From the NCBI RefSeq assembly GCF_000025525.1, contig NC_013887.1, positions 692,729-756,728 of the forward strand: a stretch of 64,000 nt of DNA. Reading direction: 5' to 3'. The translations under genes and the position numbers were made by a program. The notes below the pieces were generated by a model. It saw nothing but the letters and a program-made list of their open reading frames with translations. It ran no database searches and was not told the DNA's origin. Positions 18,430 through 27,683 of this stretch are shown one piece after another. This DNA comes from Methanocaldococcus sp. FS406-22 (lineage in GTDB: Archaea > AGJL01 > Methanococci > Methanococcales > Methanocaldococcaceae). The stretch's first letter is position 1. Each line of letters starts with the position of its first letter.

Positions 18430-19611
18430 TTGGCAATGATTGGATTAGTAGGGAAGCCAAACGTAGGGAAATCAACAATGTTTAATGCTTTAACTGAAAA
18501 ACCGGCAGAGATTGGTAATTATCCATTCACCACTATACAACCAAATAAAGGAATTGCCTACATAACAAGTCCTTGCCCATGTAGAGAGTTGGGAGTTAAA
18601 TGCAATCCAAGAAACTCAAAGTGTATAGATGGAATTAGATATATTCCAGTAGAAGTTATAGACGTTGCCGGTTTAGTTCCAGGGGCACACGAAGGTAGAG
18701 GGATGGGAAATAAGTTTTTGGATGATTTGAGGCAGGCAGATGCGTTTATATTGGTAGTGGATGCCTCTGGAAAGACAGATGCTGAGGGAAACCCAACAGA
18801 TGATTATGACCCAGTTGAAGATGTTAAATTTTTACTAAATGAGATAGATATGTGGATTTATGGAATTTTAACTAAGAATTGGGATAAGTTGGCAAGAAGA
18901 GCCCAGCAAGAAAAAAACATAGTCAAAGCTTTAAAAGACCAACTAAGTGGGTTGAATATAGATGAGGATGATATAAAAATTGCTATTAGAGATATGGATG
19001 AAAGCCCAATTAAATGGACTGAAGAAGATTTATTAAATTTAGCTAAGAAACTTAGAAAAATCTCAAAACCAATGATTATAGCCGCGAATAAAGCAGACCA
19101 TCCAGATGCAGAGAAGAATATTGAAAGGCTAAAGAAGGAGTTTGAGGACTATATTGTCATCCCAACATCTGCTGAGATAGAGTTGGCTTTAAAAAGGGCT
19201 GAAAAGGCTGGCATTATAAAAAGAAAGGGTAATGACTTTGAGATTATAGATGAGAGTAAAGTGAATGAGCAGATGAGAAGAGCTTTTGATTACATAAAGG
19301 ACTTTTTAGAGAAATATGGGGGAACAGGAGTTCAAGAATGTATAAATAGGGCTTACTTTGATTTGCTAAATATGATTGTTGTGTATCCAGTTGAAGATGA
19401 GAATAAATTTTCAGATAAACAAGGGAATGTTCTACCAGATGCATTTTTGGTTAAGAAGGGAACTACTGCAAGAGATTTAGCATATAAAGTGCATACAGAG
19501 TTGGGAGATAAGTTTATCTATGCAATAGATGCAAAAAAGAAGATTAGGATTGGAGCTGATTATGAGCTAAAACATAACGATATTATTAAGATTGTTTCTG
19601 CCGCAAAATAA
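18430..19611 (+). CDS. Obg/YchF-like GTPase with TGS domain (MJ1332-type)
   Basis: 393 residues. The TTG at 18430 stands three bases after GGTGAT, as in proS; an ATG at 18436 would shorten it by two residues. G1 is GKPNVGKS, G3 is DVAGLVPGAHEG and G4 is AANKAD. A Cys-rich insert (CPCRELGVKCNPRNSKC) typical of archaeal members lies between G1 and G3. The C-terminal TGS domain (about 320-393, DAFLVKKGTTARDLAYKVH) suggests ribosome or RNA contact. The family acts in translation or stress control. A small downstream gene follows by about 20 bases. Confidence 0.9.
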   Translation: MAMIGLVGKPNVGKSTMFNALTEKPAEIGNYPFTTIQPNKGIAYITSPCPCRELGVKCNPRNSKCIDGIRYIPVEVIDVAGLVPGAHEGRGMGNKFLDDLRQADAFILVVDASGKTDAEGNPTDDYDPVEDVKFLLNEIDMWIYGILTKNWDKLARRAQQEKNIVKALKDQLSGLNIDEDDIKIAIRDMDESPIKWTEEDLLNLAKKLRKISKPMIIAANKADHPDAEKNIERLKKEFEDYIVIPTSAEIELALKRAEKAGIIKRKGNDFEIIDESKVNEQMRRAFDYIKDFLEKYGGTGVQECINRAYFDLLNMIVVYPVEDENKFSDKQGNVLPDAFLVKKGTTARDLAYKVHTELGDKFIYAIDAKKKIRIGADYELKHNDIIKIVSAAK

Positions 19612-19630
19612 ATAAATTTTTGGTGTCTTT

Positions 19631-20053
19631 ATGGCTACAACTTATGAAGTGAGGATTTATGGAAGGGTGAAATGTGCTGAATTTATAGATAAGGTTGAGA
19701 GTTTAGGGAGATTGTTGAATGTAGATGGAGTTATCTATATTTATAAAGACAGTGTCAGGATTTTAGCTAATTTTCCAAATGAGAAAAAGAGACAGCTCTT
19801 TAAAGAAATTATTAAAGATTTAGAAGATGATGATGGTTTAATAAAAGTTGAAAAGATAGAAGAAAGAGAGCTAAATGTATATATTGAATTTCCAAAGGGG
19901 TTAAATAAGATTTCAACGAATGAATTGGAAGAGATTAATAAAAAGTTAGATAAGACAATTAATTATCTGGATAAAATTAGTGATGCCTTAGAAAACCAAA
20001 TAAAAGTCTCAAAGGAGATTAGAGATATATTGAAGGACACTTTTGAGGTTTAA
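19631..20053 (+). CDS. Acylphosphatase-like protein lacking the catalytic Arg, with coiled coil
   Basis: 140 residues. Residues 4-85 follow the acylphosphatase strand/helix order (YEVRIYGRVKC, then a helix, then GVIYIYKDSVRILANFP), but the phosphate-loop segment reads GRVKCAEFIDKV, with no Arg at the catalytic position, so the domain is probably non-catalytic. Residues 95-138 form a coiled coil (EEINKKLDKTINYLDKISDA). The same layout occurs at 11053-11523. GGTG ribosome site and ATG start; it is probably cotranscribed with the GTPase upstream. Confidence 0.6.
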   Translation: MATTYEVRIYGRVKCAEFIDKVESLGRLLNVDGVIYIYKDSVRILANFPNEKKRQLFKEIIKDLEDDDGLIKVEKIEERELNVYIEFPKGLNKISTNELEEINKKLDKTINYLDKISDALENQIKVSKEIRDILKDTFEV

Positions 20054-20056
20054 CCT

Positions 20057-20488
20057 TTATTCAAATACTTTACTCATACATCCAGCCAACAACCCAGCTA
20101 TAGCATCATCTAAGAACATAAATCCTCTCTTATCCAACTCTCCAATAATTCCGGGTTTTTTAGCATCATAGAATCTAAAGTTAAAAATTGCCTTAGTCCC
20201 AGCAATCTCATTTGCTATAGCTAAGCCTATAACCTCATCAACATACACATAATTAGGGTCTTCGTTATAATTAAATGGCAAATTGTTGGTTTTGCCTTCT
20301 CTATCTAACAAAATTGCCGCAATCAATAGAGTTGAGACATTGGGATTGGCTAATTGCTTTAATAAAATTTCTTTAAGTTTCTCTCTAACTTTATCTTTCT
20401 CTTCATCATTACCAATATATAAGGCCATTCCAGCATCTAATAAACTGTCAATGGTTATTCCAAACTCCTCTAATTTTTTAATAATCAT
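20057..20488 (-). CDS. cobZ: CobZ / PgpA-like phosphatase
   Basis: 143 residues. The PgpA family signature is clear at the C-terminus: FRFYDAKKPGIIG followed by GFMFLDDAIAGLLAG, the Asp-Asp pair being part of the active site. Archaeal members of this size are annotated CobZ, an alpha-ribazole-5'-phosphate phosphatase replacing CobC in cobamide assembly; the PgpA activity on lipid phosphate cannot be excluded. There are no obvious membrane helices, which favours the CobZ reading. The cobalt transporter lies 4 kb away. It is four bases after the ATPase gene upstream on the same strand. Confidence 0.7.
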   Translation of the reverse strand: MIIKKLEEFGITIDSLLDAGMALYIGNDEEKDKVREKLKEILLKQLANPNVSTLLIAAILLDREGKTNNLPFNYNEDPNYVYVDEVIGLAIANEIAGTKAIFNFRFYDAKKPGIIGELDKRGFMFLDDAIAGLLAGCMSKVFE

Positions 20489-20492
20489 TCTC

Positions 20493-21503
20493 TCACTTTG
20501 TAAGTATTTCTTTTATAGCATACCATTCAATTATCGAAGTTGGCTTAATTATCCCATTTATAACATCATAAAACAATATTTCGTTCTCAATTAAAAATTT
20601 AACTTCATCAAAAATCTCATCTTCAAAGTTATCAATATCTACCTTTATCTTATTATCAAATTTACTTAAAACCTTTAATAAATTCTCCTTCCTATCTTTA
20701 TTTGACTTTAATAAATACTTCAATCCATCTGCTTCAACGTTAATCCATTGTTTTATGGTTTGTTCAACAGACAAACCTAATTTTTTATTATTTATCAATT
20801 GGGAGATTTCATAAGGTAGAGATAAATATTTCAAACAATAATTAATCTCCTCCTCACTAAAGCCCTCATCTTTTAAAATATTTCTTATGCTTCCTTTCCT
20901 CAACCAATCAATTAAATAATACTCAGAGGCATTTTTTAATGTTGAATTCCTATAGATTTCATCAATAAATAAAGTATCGGAAGTTAAACAAATAACATGA
21001 CATAGATGTTCCATCTTAGTTAAAGAGACAAAGAGATTAAATAATTCATTTAATAATGATTTGTCCCCGTTGAAGTAGATATTTTTTAATTTCTGTAATT
21101 CATCTATAACTAAAACTGGTTTCTTTCCATCTTTTATAACTTCAGCTATTCCTTCATAAATCATATCAAATACATCATTTAAGCTTAGTTTAGAAAAATC
21201 ATAATCCTCTTCAATACCTATTTTAAAAACCTTCAAATCAAAAATTAAACTATTTTTTACATACTTTTTATCATCCTTCTCAAAAAATATTTCTAAAAAC
21301 TCCTCTTTGCTATAAGTGGCATGTCTTCTTAGATTATAGTAGAAAAATATTATATCACTATCTTCCAACTCCTTAATAACCCTCCTCATTACCGTTGATT
21401 TACCAGATGATTTTGGACCATAAACAAATAAGATAGAGTTTGGTTCTAACTGACAATAGGTTTTTAAATACTGCAATTCTTTCTCTCGATTATAGAATTT
21501 CAT
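20493..21503 (-). CDS. Archaeal-type P-loop ATPase, paralogue of the one at 4.2 kb
   Basis: 336 residues from the ATG at 21503, four bases after GGTGAT; start MKFYNREKEL. Walker A is YGPKSSGKSTV, Walker B is VLVIDELQK, and a winged-helix-like C-terminus is present (ILFYDVINGIIKPTSI). It shares HLCHV, CLTSDTLFI and the C-terminal pattern with the protein at 4176-5225. It precedes the CobZ-like gene on the minus strand and is divergent from the MrfA-type helicase. Confidence 0.8.
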   Translation of the reverse strand: MKFYNREKELQYLKTYCQLEPNSILFVYGPKSSGKSTVMRRVIKELEDSDIIFFYYNLRRHATYSKEEFLEIFFEKDDKKYVKNSLIFDLKVFKIGIEEDYDFSKLSLNDVFDMIYEGIAEVIKDGKKPVLVIDELQKLKNIYFNGDKSLLNELFNLFVSLTKMEHLCHVICLTSDTLFIDEIYRNSTLKNASEYYLIDWLRKGSIRNILKDEGFSEEEINYCLKYLSLPYEISQLINNKKLGLSVEQTIKQWINVEADGLKYLLKSNKDRKENLLKVLSKFDNKIKVDIDNFEDEIFDEVKFLIENEILFYDVINGIIKPTSIIEWYAIKEILTK

Positions 21504-21632
21504 AAAAATCACCATGGGACATTATGATATTATGCTCTATTGCATGCAATCCTCCAGCAATTCCGTATTAAAGTGATTAATGTTATTATAACCTTAAATA
21601 ATAAATGATCTATCTAAGAGAATCTTATAAAG

Positions 21633-24278
21633 ATGATTAGTATGGAAGAGGTATTTAAAGGCATTGAAAAAGAAATTATAAAGATTTACAGAATTCCAGA
21701 GAGGAAGGGTAGATTTTCCAATTTTAAATTTAAAAATAAAGAGGTTAATGAGCTAATTGATGCCTTAGGTTTTAAGCTATATTTACATCAAGTTAAAGCT
21801 TTAAAATACCTATACAACAAAAAAGATGTGGTTGTTACAACATCAACAGCAAGTGGAAAGAGTGAGATTTTTAGATTGGCAATATTTGACAACTTCTTAT
21901 CAAATCCCAATGATAGGTATCTGCTGATATATCCAACAAGGGCATTGATAAACAACCAATATGAAAAATTCTCTATAGAGAACGAGCTATTTTATAAAAT
22001 AGCCAATAAGAGAGTTAAGGCAGAGATATTAACTGGGGATGCCAGTTTAGAGAAAAGAAGAGAGATTTTAAAGGATAAGCCAAATGTTTTATTTACAACT
22101 CCAGATATGCTTCACTATCAGATATTAAAAAACCATTCAAGTTATTTATGGCTTTTAAAGAATTTAAAGCTCTTAGTTGTTGATGAACTCCATGTTTATA
22201 GAGGAGTTTTTGGAACAAACATGGTTTATGTTTTTAAGAGATTGCTAAAGTTGTTAGAGAGGTTAAATAATAATTTGCAGATACTCTGCCTCTCTGCAAC
22301 TTTAAAAAACCCAAAAGAGTTTGCCAAGCTGTTGTTTAATAGAGATTTTGAGGTTGTTGATAAAAGCCATAATCCTTCATCAAGGAAGTATTTAGCTATT
22401 TTAGAGCCAAAGAATTTAGATAACAAGCAGTTGTTGAGGAGATTGGTAGAGAACTTAGTAGATAACAATATAAAAACCCTCGTATTCTTTGATACAAGGA
22501 AAGAGACAGAGAAGTTAATGAGATTTTTGCTAAATTCTAAGGTATTTGATAAGCTCTCTACCTATAAAGGCACTCTGCCAAAGTATGTTAGGGAGGAAAT
22601 AGAGGAGAAGTTTAAAAATGGAGAGATATTGGCTTTATTAACAACAAATGCATTAGAGTTGGGAATTGATATTGGAGATTTAGATGCTGTTATAAACTAT
22701 GGTATTCCACCAGATGGCATCTTTTCATTAATTCAGAGGTTTGGTAGGGCTGGAAGAAGAGATAGGGAGGCATTAAACATCATAGTTTTAAGGAAGGACG
22801 GTTTAGATTATTATTACAAGGAGCATTTAAATGAGCTTTATGAGAGGATTAGGAAGGGAATCATCGAGTATATGCCAGTAAATGTAAAAAATAGATTCGT
22901 TGCTAAGAAGCATCTGCACTATTTAATCTCTGAATTAAAAATAGTAGATTTTGATGAATTTGATGACTTTGAGAAAGAGATAGTTAAAGAGCTTGAGAAA
23001 GAGGGCAAAGTAAAGGTTTACAAAAACCCAATAACCAATAATATAGAGGTAAAAAGCATAAAAGAGCCAATTTATTCATCAATAAGAACTGCAAGTGATG
23101 AGAGCTATTATTTAGTTTTAGACAAACCATGGATAAAATTTAAATTGCTAAATAAAACCCAAAGTGAGATTTTGAGATTTATAAATTGGCTTAAGATTAA
23201 GGGCTATGTTGTTGAAGAGGTTGATAAGGATGAGTATTACCGCTCTTTAATTACTGGGATGCCTTATTTTTCAAGAGGGAAGCTGTTTATAGCTAAGGAT
23301 AAGATAGGCATTGGTAAATTTCACTTTATATTTGCCGATGAGCTAAATATGTTTTGGGATGTGGAAGCACTGCAGAAGAAAGAGGAAGAGATTGATATAT
23401 TGGATATTTATGACAAAAAGAGTTATGGAGATGTAGAGATTTACTATGGAAGATTGAGAGTTAGGAAGATTTATGAGGGCTTTATTGTTAGAGGAGTTGA
23501 TGTTGATAAATACTATCAAGAACTATTAGCCTTAAAAGATAAAGGCATCTTAGATGCAGAGATTGAGCTTTTTAAGGACTTCTTTGGTTTGAATTTTATA
23601 AGTGTTAAGTTTAACAAAGAGGTTGTTAGAGACTTTGAGACGGATGGAATTTGGTATGTATTTCCAGAGTATATTAGGGAGGTTGCAAATGAAGAGTTTT
23701 TTGAGTTCTTAGACAAGATAGAGGAGGATGATTTGGCTATCTCAATCTATATGGATAAAAAACTTAGCAGAAAGGAACTGTTTCCAATTTATTTAGGAGC
23801 TACCACCCATTATATAAAGAATGTGATTAAAAATAGAGTTAAAAAGCATTTAAATGTTAAAAAAGACACCAAAAAGGTTGAAGAGCTAACTTATAAGATA
23901 AAAAAACTTATTGACAGCAAGGACGGAATTGCTGGAGGATTGCATGCAATAGAGCATAATATCATAAAAATAACTCCAATCTTTACCTATATAGACAGCA
24001 GAGAAATTGGTGGCTATAGTTATGAGAGATTTAGTAGGAATCCATTTAAAGATAGGGCTGTTATATTTATCTATGATGGAAATGAGGGTGGTTTTGGATT
24101 GGCAGAGATTTTATATGAGAACGCTGAAAAACTGCTTAATAAAAGCTTAGAACATTTAAAAAACTGCAATTGCATAGACGGATGTCCTCTCTGTATTTAT
24201 TCAACAAAATGTGGAACGTTTAATGAGTTTTTAGATAAATGGCAGGCAATAAGGATTTTGGAGAAGCTACTTAATTAA
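21633..24278 (+). CDS. MrfA/YprA-type superfamily 2 DNA helicase with Cys4 C-terminus
   Basis: 881 residues. Motif I is TASGKSE near residue 73, motif II is VVDELHVY (a DExH variant), motif III is LSATL and motif VI is QRFGRAGRR. The C-terminal quarter resembles DUF1998 and ends in four cysteines (CNCIDGCPLC ... KCG, about residues 848-865). Bacterial MrfA is a 3'-5' helicase in mitomycin repair with the same layout; M. jannaschii MJ1401 is a similar protein as I recall. The start is ATG at 21633 or 21642, with no strong ribosome site. It is divergent from the ATPase/cobZ pair. Confidence 0.85.
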   Translation: MISMEEVFKGIEKEIIKIYRIPERKGRFSNFKFKNKEVNELIDALGFKLYLHQVKALKYLYNKKDVVVTTSTASGKSEIFRLAIFDNFLSNPNDRYLLIYPTRALINNQYEKFSIENELFYKIANKRVKAEILTGDASLEKRREILKDKPNVLFTTPDMLHYQILKNHSSYLWLLKNLKLLVVDELHVYRGVFGTNMVYVFKRLLKLLERLNNNLQILCLSATLKNPKEFAKLLFNRDFEVVDKSHNPSSRKYLAILEPKNLDNKQLLRRLVENLVDNNIKTLVFFDTRKETEKLMRFLLNSKVFDKLSTYKGTLPKYVREEIEEKFKNGEILALLTTNALELGIDIGDLDAVINYGIPPDGIFSLIQRFGRAGRRDREALNIIVLRKDGLDYYYKEHLNELYERIRKGIIEYMPVNVKNRFVAKKHLHYLISELKIVDFDEFDDFEKEIVKELEKEGKVKVYKNPITNNIEVKSIKEPIYSSIRTASDESYYLVLDKPWIKFKLLNKTQSEILRFINWLKIKGYVVEEVDKDEYYRSLITGMPYFSRGKLFIAKDKIGIGKFHFIFADELNMFWDVEALQKKEEEIDILDIYDKKSYGDVEIYYGRLRVRKIYEGFIVRGVDVDKYYQELLALKDKGILDAEIELFKDFFGLNFISVKFNKEVVRDFETDGIWYVFPEYIREVANEEFFEFLDKIEEDDLAISIYMDKKLSRKELFPIYLGATTHYIKNVIKNRVKKHLNVKKDTKKVEELTYKIKKLIDSKDGIAGGLHAIEHNIIKITPIFTYIDSREIGGYSYERFSRNPFKDRAVIFIYDGNEGGFGLAEILYENAEKLLNKSLEHLKNCNCIDGCPLCIYSTKCGTFNEFLDKWQAIRILEKLLN

Positions 24279-24348
24279 AAAAGGCTAAGTGTATATGAAA
24301 TAAAATAATGTTGTTGTGGTGATAGCTTTACTAATACAAGATTTAAAA

Positions 24349-25182
24349 TTAGTTTTTTAACATTTTTAAAAGAACTTCAACGGCTTCATCTAATGTAACA
24401 GGTATTTCATCTATACTACAACCCATATTCTTCAATTTAATAAAAAGCTTAGATATTTCAGGAACATCCAAATTTAACTCGTCTAAATTTAATGAAAACA
24501 AATCCTTTACTTTCCCTTCGAATATAACTCTTTTGTTCAATACATAGCACCTATCTGCCAAGCATGCTAAATTTATATCATGAGTAACTAAAACTACAGT
24601 TTTTCCATTATCTTTAAATGATTTTATTAAACCAATAATTTCAGCTCTGCTCTTTGGGTCTAATGCCGATGTCGGTTCGTCCATTAAAATAACTTCTGGT
24701 TCAATAGACAATATACAAGATATTGAAACCTTTTTCTTCTCTCCACCACTTAAATTGTAAGGATGTCTATCCTTTAAATGATAAATTTTCATATCTTTTA
24801 ATGTTTTATCTGTAACTTCTATTGCCTTTTCTTTTGAATATAGGTGGAGAGGAGAGAAAGCCACCTCATCCCAAACAGTTGGATTGAAAAGCATGACATC
24901 AGGATTTTGAAAAACAAATCCAACTTTCCTTCTGAATTCTTTCATCAGGTTTTTATCTCTTAATATTTCGTCAGTTAATTTTTTACCTTCAAAATAAACT
25001 TCTCCCTTATCTGGAAACACCAATCCATCTAGAATTTTTAATAATGTGGTTTTACCTGCCCCATTTGGTCCTAAAATGGCCACTACCTCATTTTTGTATA
25101 TATTTAGACTCACATTATCTAAAGCAATAGAACCATTGGGGTATCTATATGAAACTTCAGCAAGTTTATATATTTCTTTCAT
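24349..25182 (-). CDS. cbiO: Cobalt ECF transporter ATPase CbiO
   Basis: 277 residues. Walker A is GPNGAGKT, the signature is NLSGGEKKKVS, Walker B is VILMDEPTSALDP and the H-loop is VLVTHDIN. It powers cobalt import with CbiMNQ. Its first codons overlap the end of cbiQ by four bases, so it is last in the transporter operon. The helicase gene converges on it with 70 bases between. Confidence 0.93.
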   Translation of the reverse strand: MKEIYKLAEVSYRYPNGSIALDNVSLNIYKNEVVAILGPNGAGKTTLLKILDGLVFPDKGEVYFEGKKLTDEILRDKNLMKEFRRKVGFVFQNPDVMLFNPTVWDEVAFSPLHLYSKEKAIEVTDKTLKDMKIYHLKDRHPYNLSGGEKKKVSISCILSIEPEVILMDEPTSALDPKSRAEIIGLIKSFKDNGKTVVLVTHDINLACLADRCYVLNKRVIFEGKVKDLFSLNLDELNLDVPEISKLFIKLKNMGCSIDEIPVTLDEAVEVLLKMLKN

Positions 25183-26012
25183 AGTATCCCTCTATCAAAT
25201 AATACAAGTAAAGCAGTGGTAATTATTGAAAATAACAAAAATATGATATCTTTCATTTTAATCTCTTCTCTGTAAATATGCTTTATCTCTCCACTATACC
25301 CTCTCGAAAGCATTGCATAATATGTATCTTCTCCCATTTCATAAGTTTTTATAAATAATGCTCCAATGGCTTTTCCTGCTTCTTTCCAACTTTCTACCAT
25401 TCCCAATTTATTAATAACTCTTGATTTTCTTGAATACATCATATCTAATACAAAATTTAGGAGTAGGAATATATACCTATAAGCAAGGTTCGTTATAGTG
25501 ATAACAACCTCTGGAACTCCTAATTTATGTATAGCAGAGGTAACTTTATTCCACTGTGTTGTTATAGGAATGAGAACTGCAAATGACACACAGGTTGCTA
25601 CCCTTAAGGTAAAGGTTATAGCATATAATATTCCCTCATAGGTAATAGAAATATGAGGGGTATTTAAAATAACAAAAATATCTTTTCCTGGAGTTACAAT
25701 ATTAAACATCACTGGAATGACAATTATTCCAGCAAAAATTGGGATAAAAATATAGACTCTCTTTAAATATAGGGTTATGGGAATATTAGACAAATATGCA
25801 AGCAGCAATGCGATGAAATTAAATATAATCAAAGTTGAAATATGCTTAGATAGGACACTTCCAATAAGAAACACAACTAACGCTATTATCTTTACCCTAC
25901 TTTCTATATTCTGTAAAAATCCCGGTGTTCTTGTGTATTTTTCAAAAAATATACTCTCATTTAAATATTTTATTACATGCTCAATAGTTTTATCAAACAA
26001 CTTATTGTTCAT
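25179..26012 (-). CDS. cbiQ: Cobalt ECF transporter transmembrane subunit CbiQ
   Basis: 277 residues. About five membrane helices, and a cytoplasmic segment near the C-terminus with the coupling motif AMLSRGYSGEIK (the A-R-G helix that docks to CbiO). The N-terminal soluble stretch (residues 1-35) is longer than in many CbiQ proteins. It is separated from cbiN by 161 bases without a gene, so a second promoter or RNA processing is possible there. Confidence 0.92.
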   Translation of the reverse strand: MNNKLFDKTIEHVIKYLNESIFFEKYTRTPGFLQNIESRVKIIALVVFLIGSVLSKHISTLIIFNFIALLLAYLSNIPITLYLKRVYIFIPIFAGIIVIPVMFNIVTPGKDIFVILNTPHISITYEGILYAITFTLRVATCVSFAVLIPITTQWNKVTSAIHKLGVPEVVITITNLAYRYIFLLLNFVLDMMYSRKSRVINKLGMVESWKEAGKAIGALFIKTYEMGEDTYYAMLSRGYSGEIKHIYREEIKMKDIIFLLFSIITTALLVLFDRGIL

Positions 26013-26173
26013 ATTTTCACGAATAATTTTTTTAGTTTTTGCTTCATGGTTAAAATCCTAGGTAATTATGTAATGTAGTATAATACTATAAAAGCTATAA
26101 AAGTTATTATAATCAATCATTCTAAAAATAAAATAATAGGAGACAGATATAATAAAATTAAAAGAGCAAAAAT

Positions 26174-26521
26174 TTAACCTGTAGACGCCTTTGGATTTAC
26201 AATTTTAACCAAAGCATAATAACTTCCAACACATAGTATTACTCCAACTATTGCAGATATTATATATCCAATTGATGCGTGAAGTTTATCGTCCCATCCT
26301 GGAATATCATAGTCTGGAAGAGGAGCATAACTCCAAATATCAGCTAAATGGAGTAATCCACTAACTTTGTCTTCCCCCACTTTTTCAGCAAGTTCACTGG
26401 GGTCCCATTCTCCCCATGCATCCCCATAATTCCATACTAATAATATCCCAAGAGGACAAAGAATTATCATAGCAATAATTACGTAAAGAAATTTTTTAAC
26501 TAAGGGGTCTTGCCAGTTCAT
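26174..26521 (-). CDS. cbiN: Cobalt transport protein CbiN
   Basis: 115 residues. Two helices (about 10-30 and 82-105) flank an extracytoplasmic loop with SGLLHLADIWSYAPLPDYDIPG, a typical CbiN arrangement. CbiN assists metal loading into CbiM. Its start overlaps the cbiM stop by four bases (ATGA). Confidence 0.9.
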   Translation of the reverse strand: MNWQDPLVKKFLYVIIAMIILCPLGILLVWNYGDAWGEWDPSELAEKVGEDKVSGLLHLADIWSYAPLPDYDIPGWDDKLHASIGYIISAIVGVILCVGSYYALVKIVNPKASTG

Positions 26522-27186
26522 GCGTTCACCCCACTAACTTGTTGTTCTTTTGATGTGAATAAATCTGGTCTTACTTTCTTCACATACCAAACAACTATTG
26601 CAGTAACCACCGCTGCTGCAGGCCCTGCTGTTACTAAGTGAGCAAATGCCATCGCTGGAACTGAAACAGTGAATGGATATGGACAGTAACCTGGTTCTAT
26701 AAATGGCTGTAATCCAAACTCAAAGCCTGCAACAATTGCTGCTGCAACAATTCCAACATATGCTCCAATACCACTTGCAATTACTTCTCCAACTTTATCT
26801 TTCAAGAACTTATAAACATAATAACCAACAAATGGTAAAACAACACCCATATTAAAGCAATTAGCACCAATACATGTAATTCCTCCATCTCCAAAGAATA
26901 TTGCCTGTATAACTAAAACAATAGATATTGCTATTGTTGCTATCCATGGATTATCCATCAATATTGCTATCAATGTTCCTCCAACCATGTGAGCTGTTGT
27001 TCCATCTGGAACTGGAAGGTTGAACATCATAACTAAGAAAGAGAAAGCCGTCAAAACCCCCAACAATGGCAACTTTCTTGGGTCTAACTTTTTAAGCTCT
27101 AAAATACTCTTATACCATAGTGGTATCATTATCAGATAGAAAATGGCACATGTTATTGGGCCAAGGTAGCCATCTGGTATGTGCAT
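26518..27186 (-). CDS. cbiM: Cobalt-binding S component CbiM
   Basis: 222 residues. The N-terminus MHIPDGYLGP holds the Met1-His2 metal site conserved in CbiM/NikM. Six or so membrane helices follow, with PVPDGTTAHMVGG and GDGGITCIGANCFNMG carrying further metal-site histidine and polar residues. It is first in cbiMNQO. Cobalt rather than nickel is suggested by the CbiN partner. GGTGAAACC ribosome site and ATG start. Confidence 0.94.
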   Translation of the reverse strand: MHIPDGYLGPITCAIFYLIMIPLWYKSILELKKLDPRKLPLLGVLTAFSFLVMMFNLPVPDGTTAHMVGGTLIAILMDNPWIATIAISIVLVIQAIFFGDGGITCIGANCFNMGVVLPFVGYYVYKFLKDKVGEVIASGIGAYVGIVAAAIVAGFEFGLQPFIEPGYCPYPFTVSVPAMAFAHLVTAGPAAAVVTAIVVWYVKKVRPDLFTSKEQQVSGVNA

Positions 27187-27507
27187 GGTTTCACCTTTTA
27201 TATATTATTATTAAGTTGCATTAACATCATACTTAATATTTGTAATATTATTTAAACTTTTTTGTTTAAAAGTTATTAAAAATTTTTTGAATTTAGGTAA
27301 AAAGATATTACATAAAATTAAAATTAAAGAAATTGAATTACTAAATCTTATTTTAACGAGATTTTTAATATTTGAAGATTATAAGCTTTAAGATTGTTTG
27401 ATTATAGAACTTCCGTAGGAGTAAATTTTTGTTGAATAAATAATGTCGGCATCAAAATACCACATTCAATATAATTCAATAATATAAACTGCAGAGGTCT
27501 ATGTTAC
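27187..27507. promoter_or_regulatory. Divergent intergenic region between cbiM and the Trm112-like gene
   Basis: 321 very AT-rich bases. On the minus strand an AATAATATATAAAAG tract just before the cbiM ribosome site could hold the TATA box; on the plus strand TTCAATAATATAAAC at about 27474-27488 precedes the Trm112-like gene. A short imperfect repeat, AAACTTTTTTGTTTAAAAGTT (about 27254-27274), is the only dyad I see, and no cobalamin-riboswitch-like structure is present. No gene found. Confidence 0.4.
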
Positions 27508-27522
27508 ATGGAATGTGATATC

Positions 27523-27675
27523 ATGAACTGGATTGAAAAATACCTAAAAATATTACAATGTCCATACTGCAGAGGGGATTTACATTTAGATAAGGATAAA
27601 AATAAGTTGGTATGTAAGAGATGTAATAGAGTTTATGATATAGTTGAGGACATTCCTATACTGCTAAGATATTGA
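27523..27675 (+). CDS. Trm112-like zinc-binding protein, 50 residues
   Basis: A short frame below usual length cut-offs. It begins MNWIEKYLKILQCPYC and continues with two CxxC pairs (CPYC at 13-16, CKRC at 31-34) and ends VEDIPILLRY. This is the Trm112/UPF0434 zinc-ribbon pattern, with the I-P-x-L-L ending characteristic of that family. Trm112 activates several methyltransferases of tRNA, rRNA and release factor. An in-frame ATG at 27508 would add five residues. It ends nine bases before the thpR start, so the two probably form an operon. Confidence 0.8.
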   Translation: MNWIEKYLKILQCPYCRGDLHLDKDKNKLVCKRCNRVYDIVEDIPILLRY

Positions 27676-27683
27676 GGGATAGA

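Noticed and set aside
27187-27507. Cobalamin riboswitch before cbiM
   Set aside because: The leader is almost pure AT with no GC-rich stems or B12-box-like sequence.
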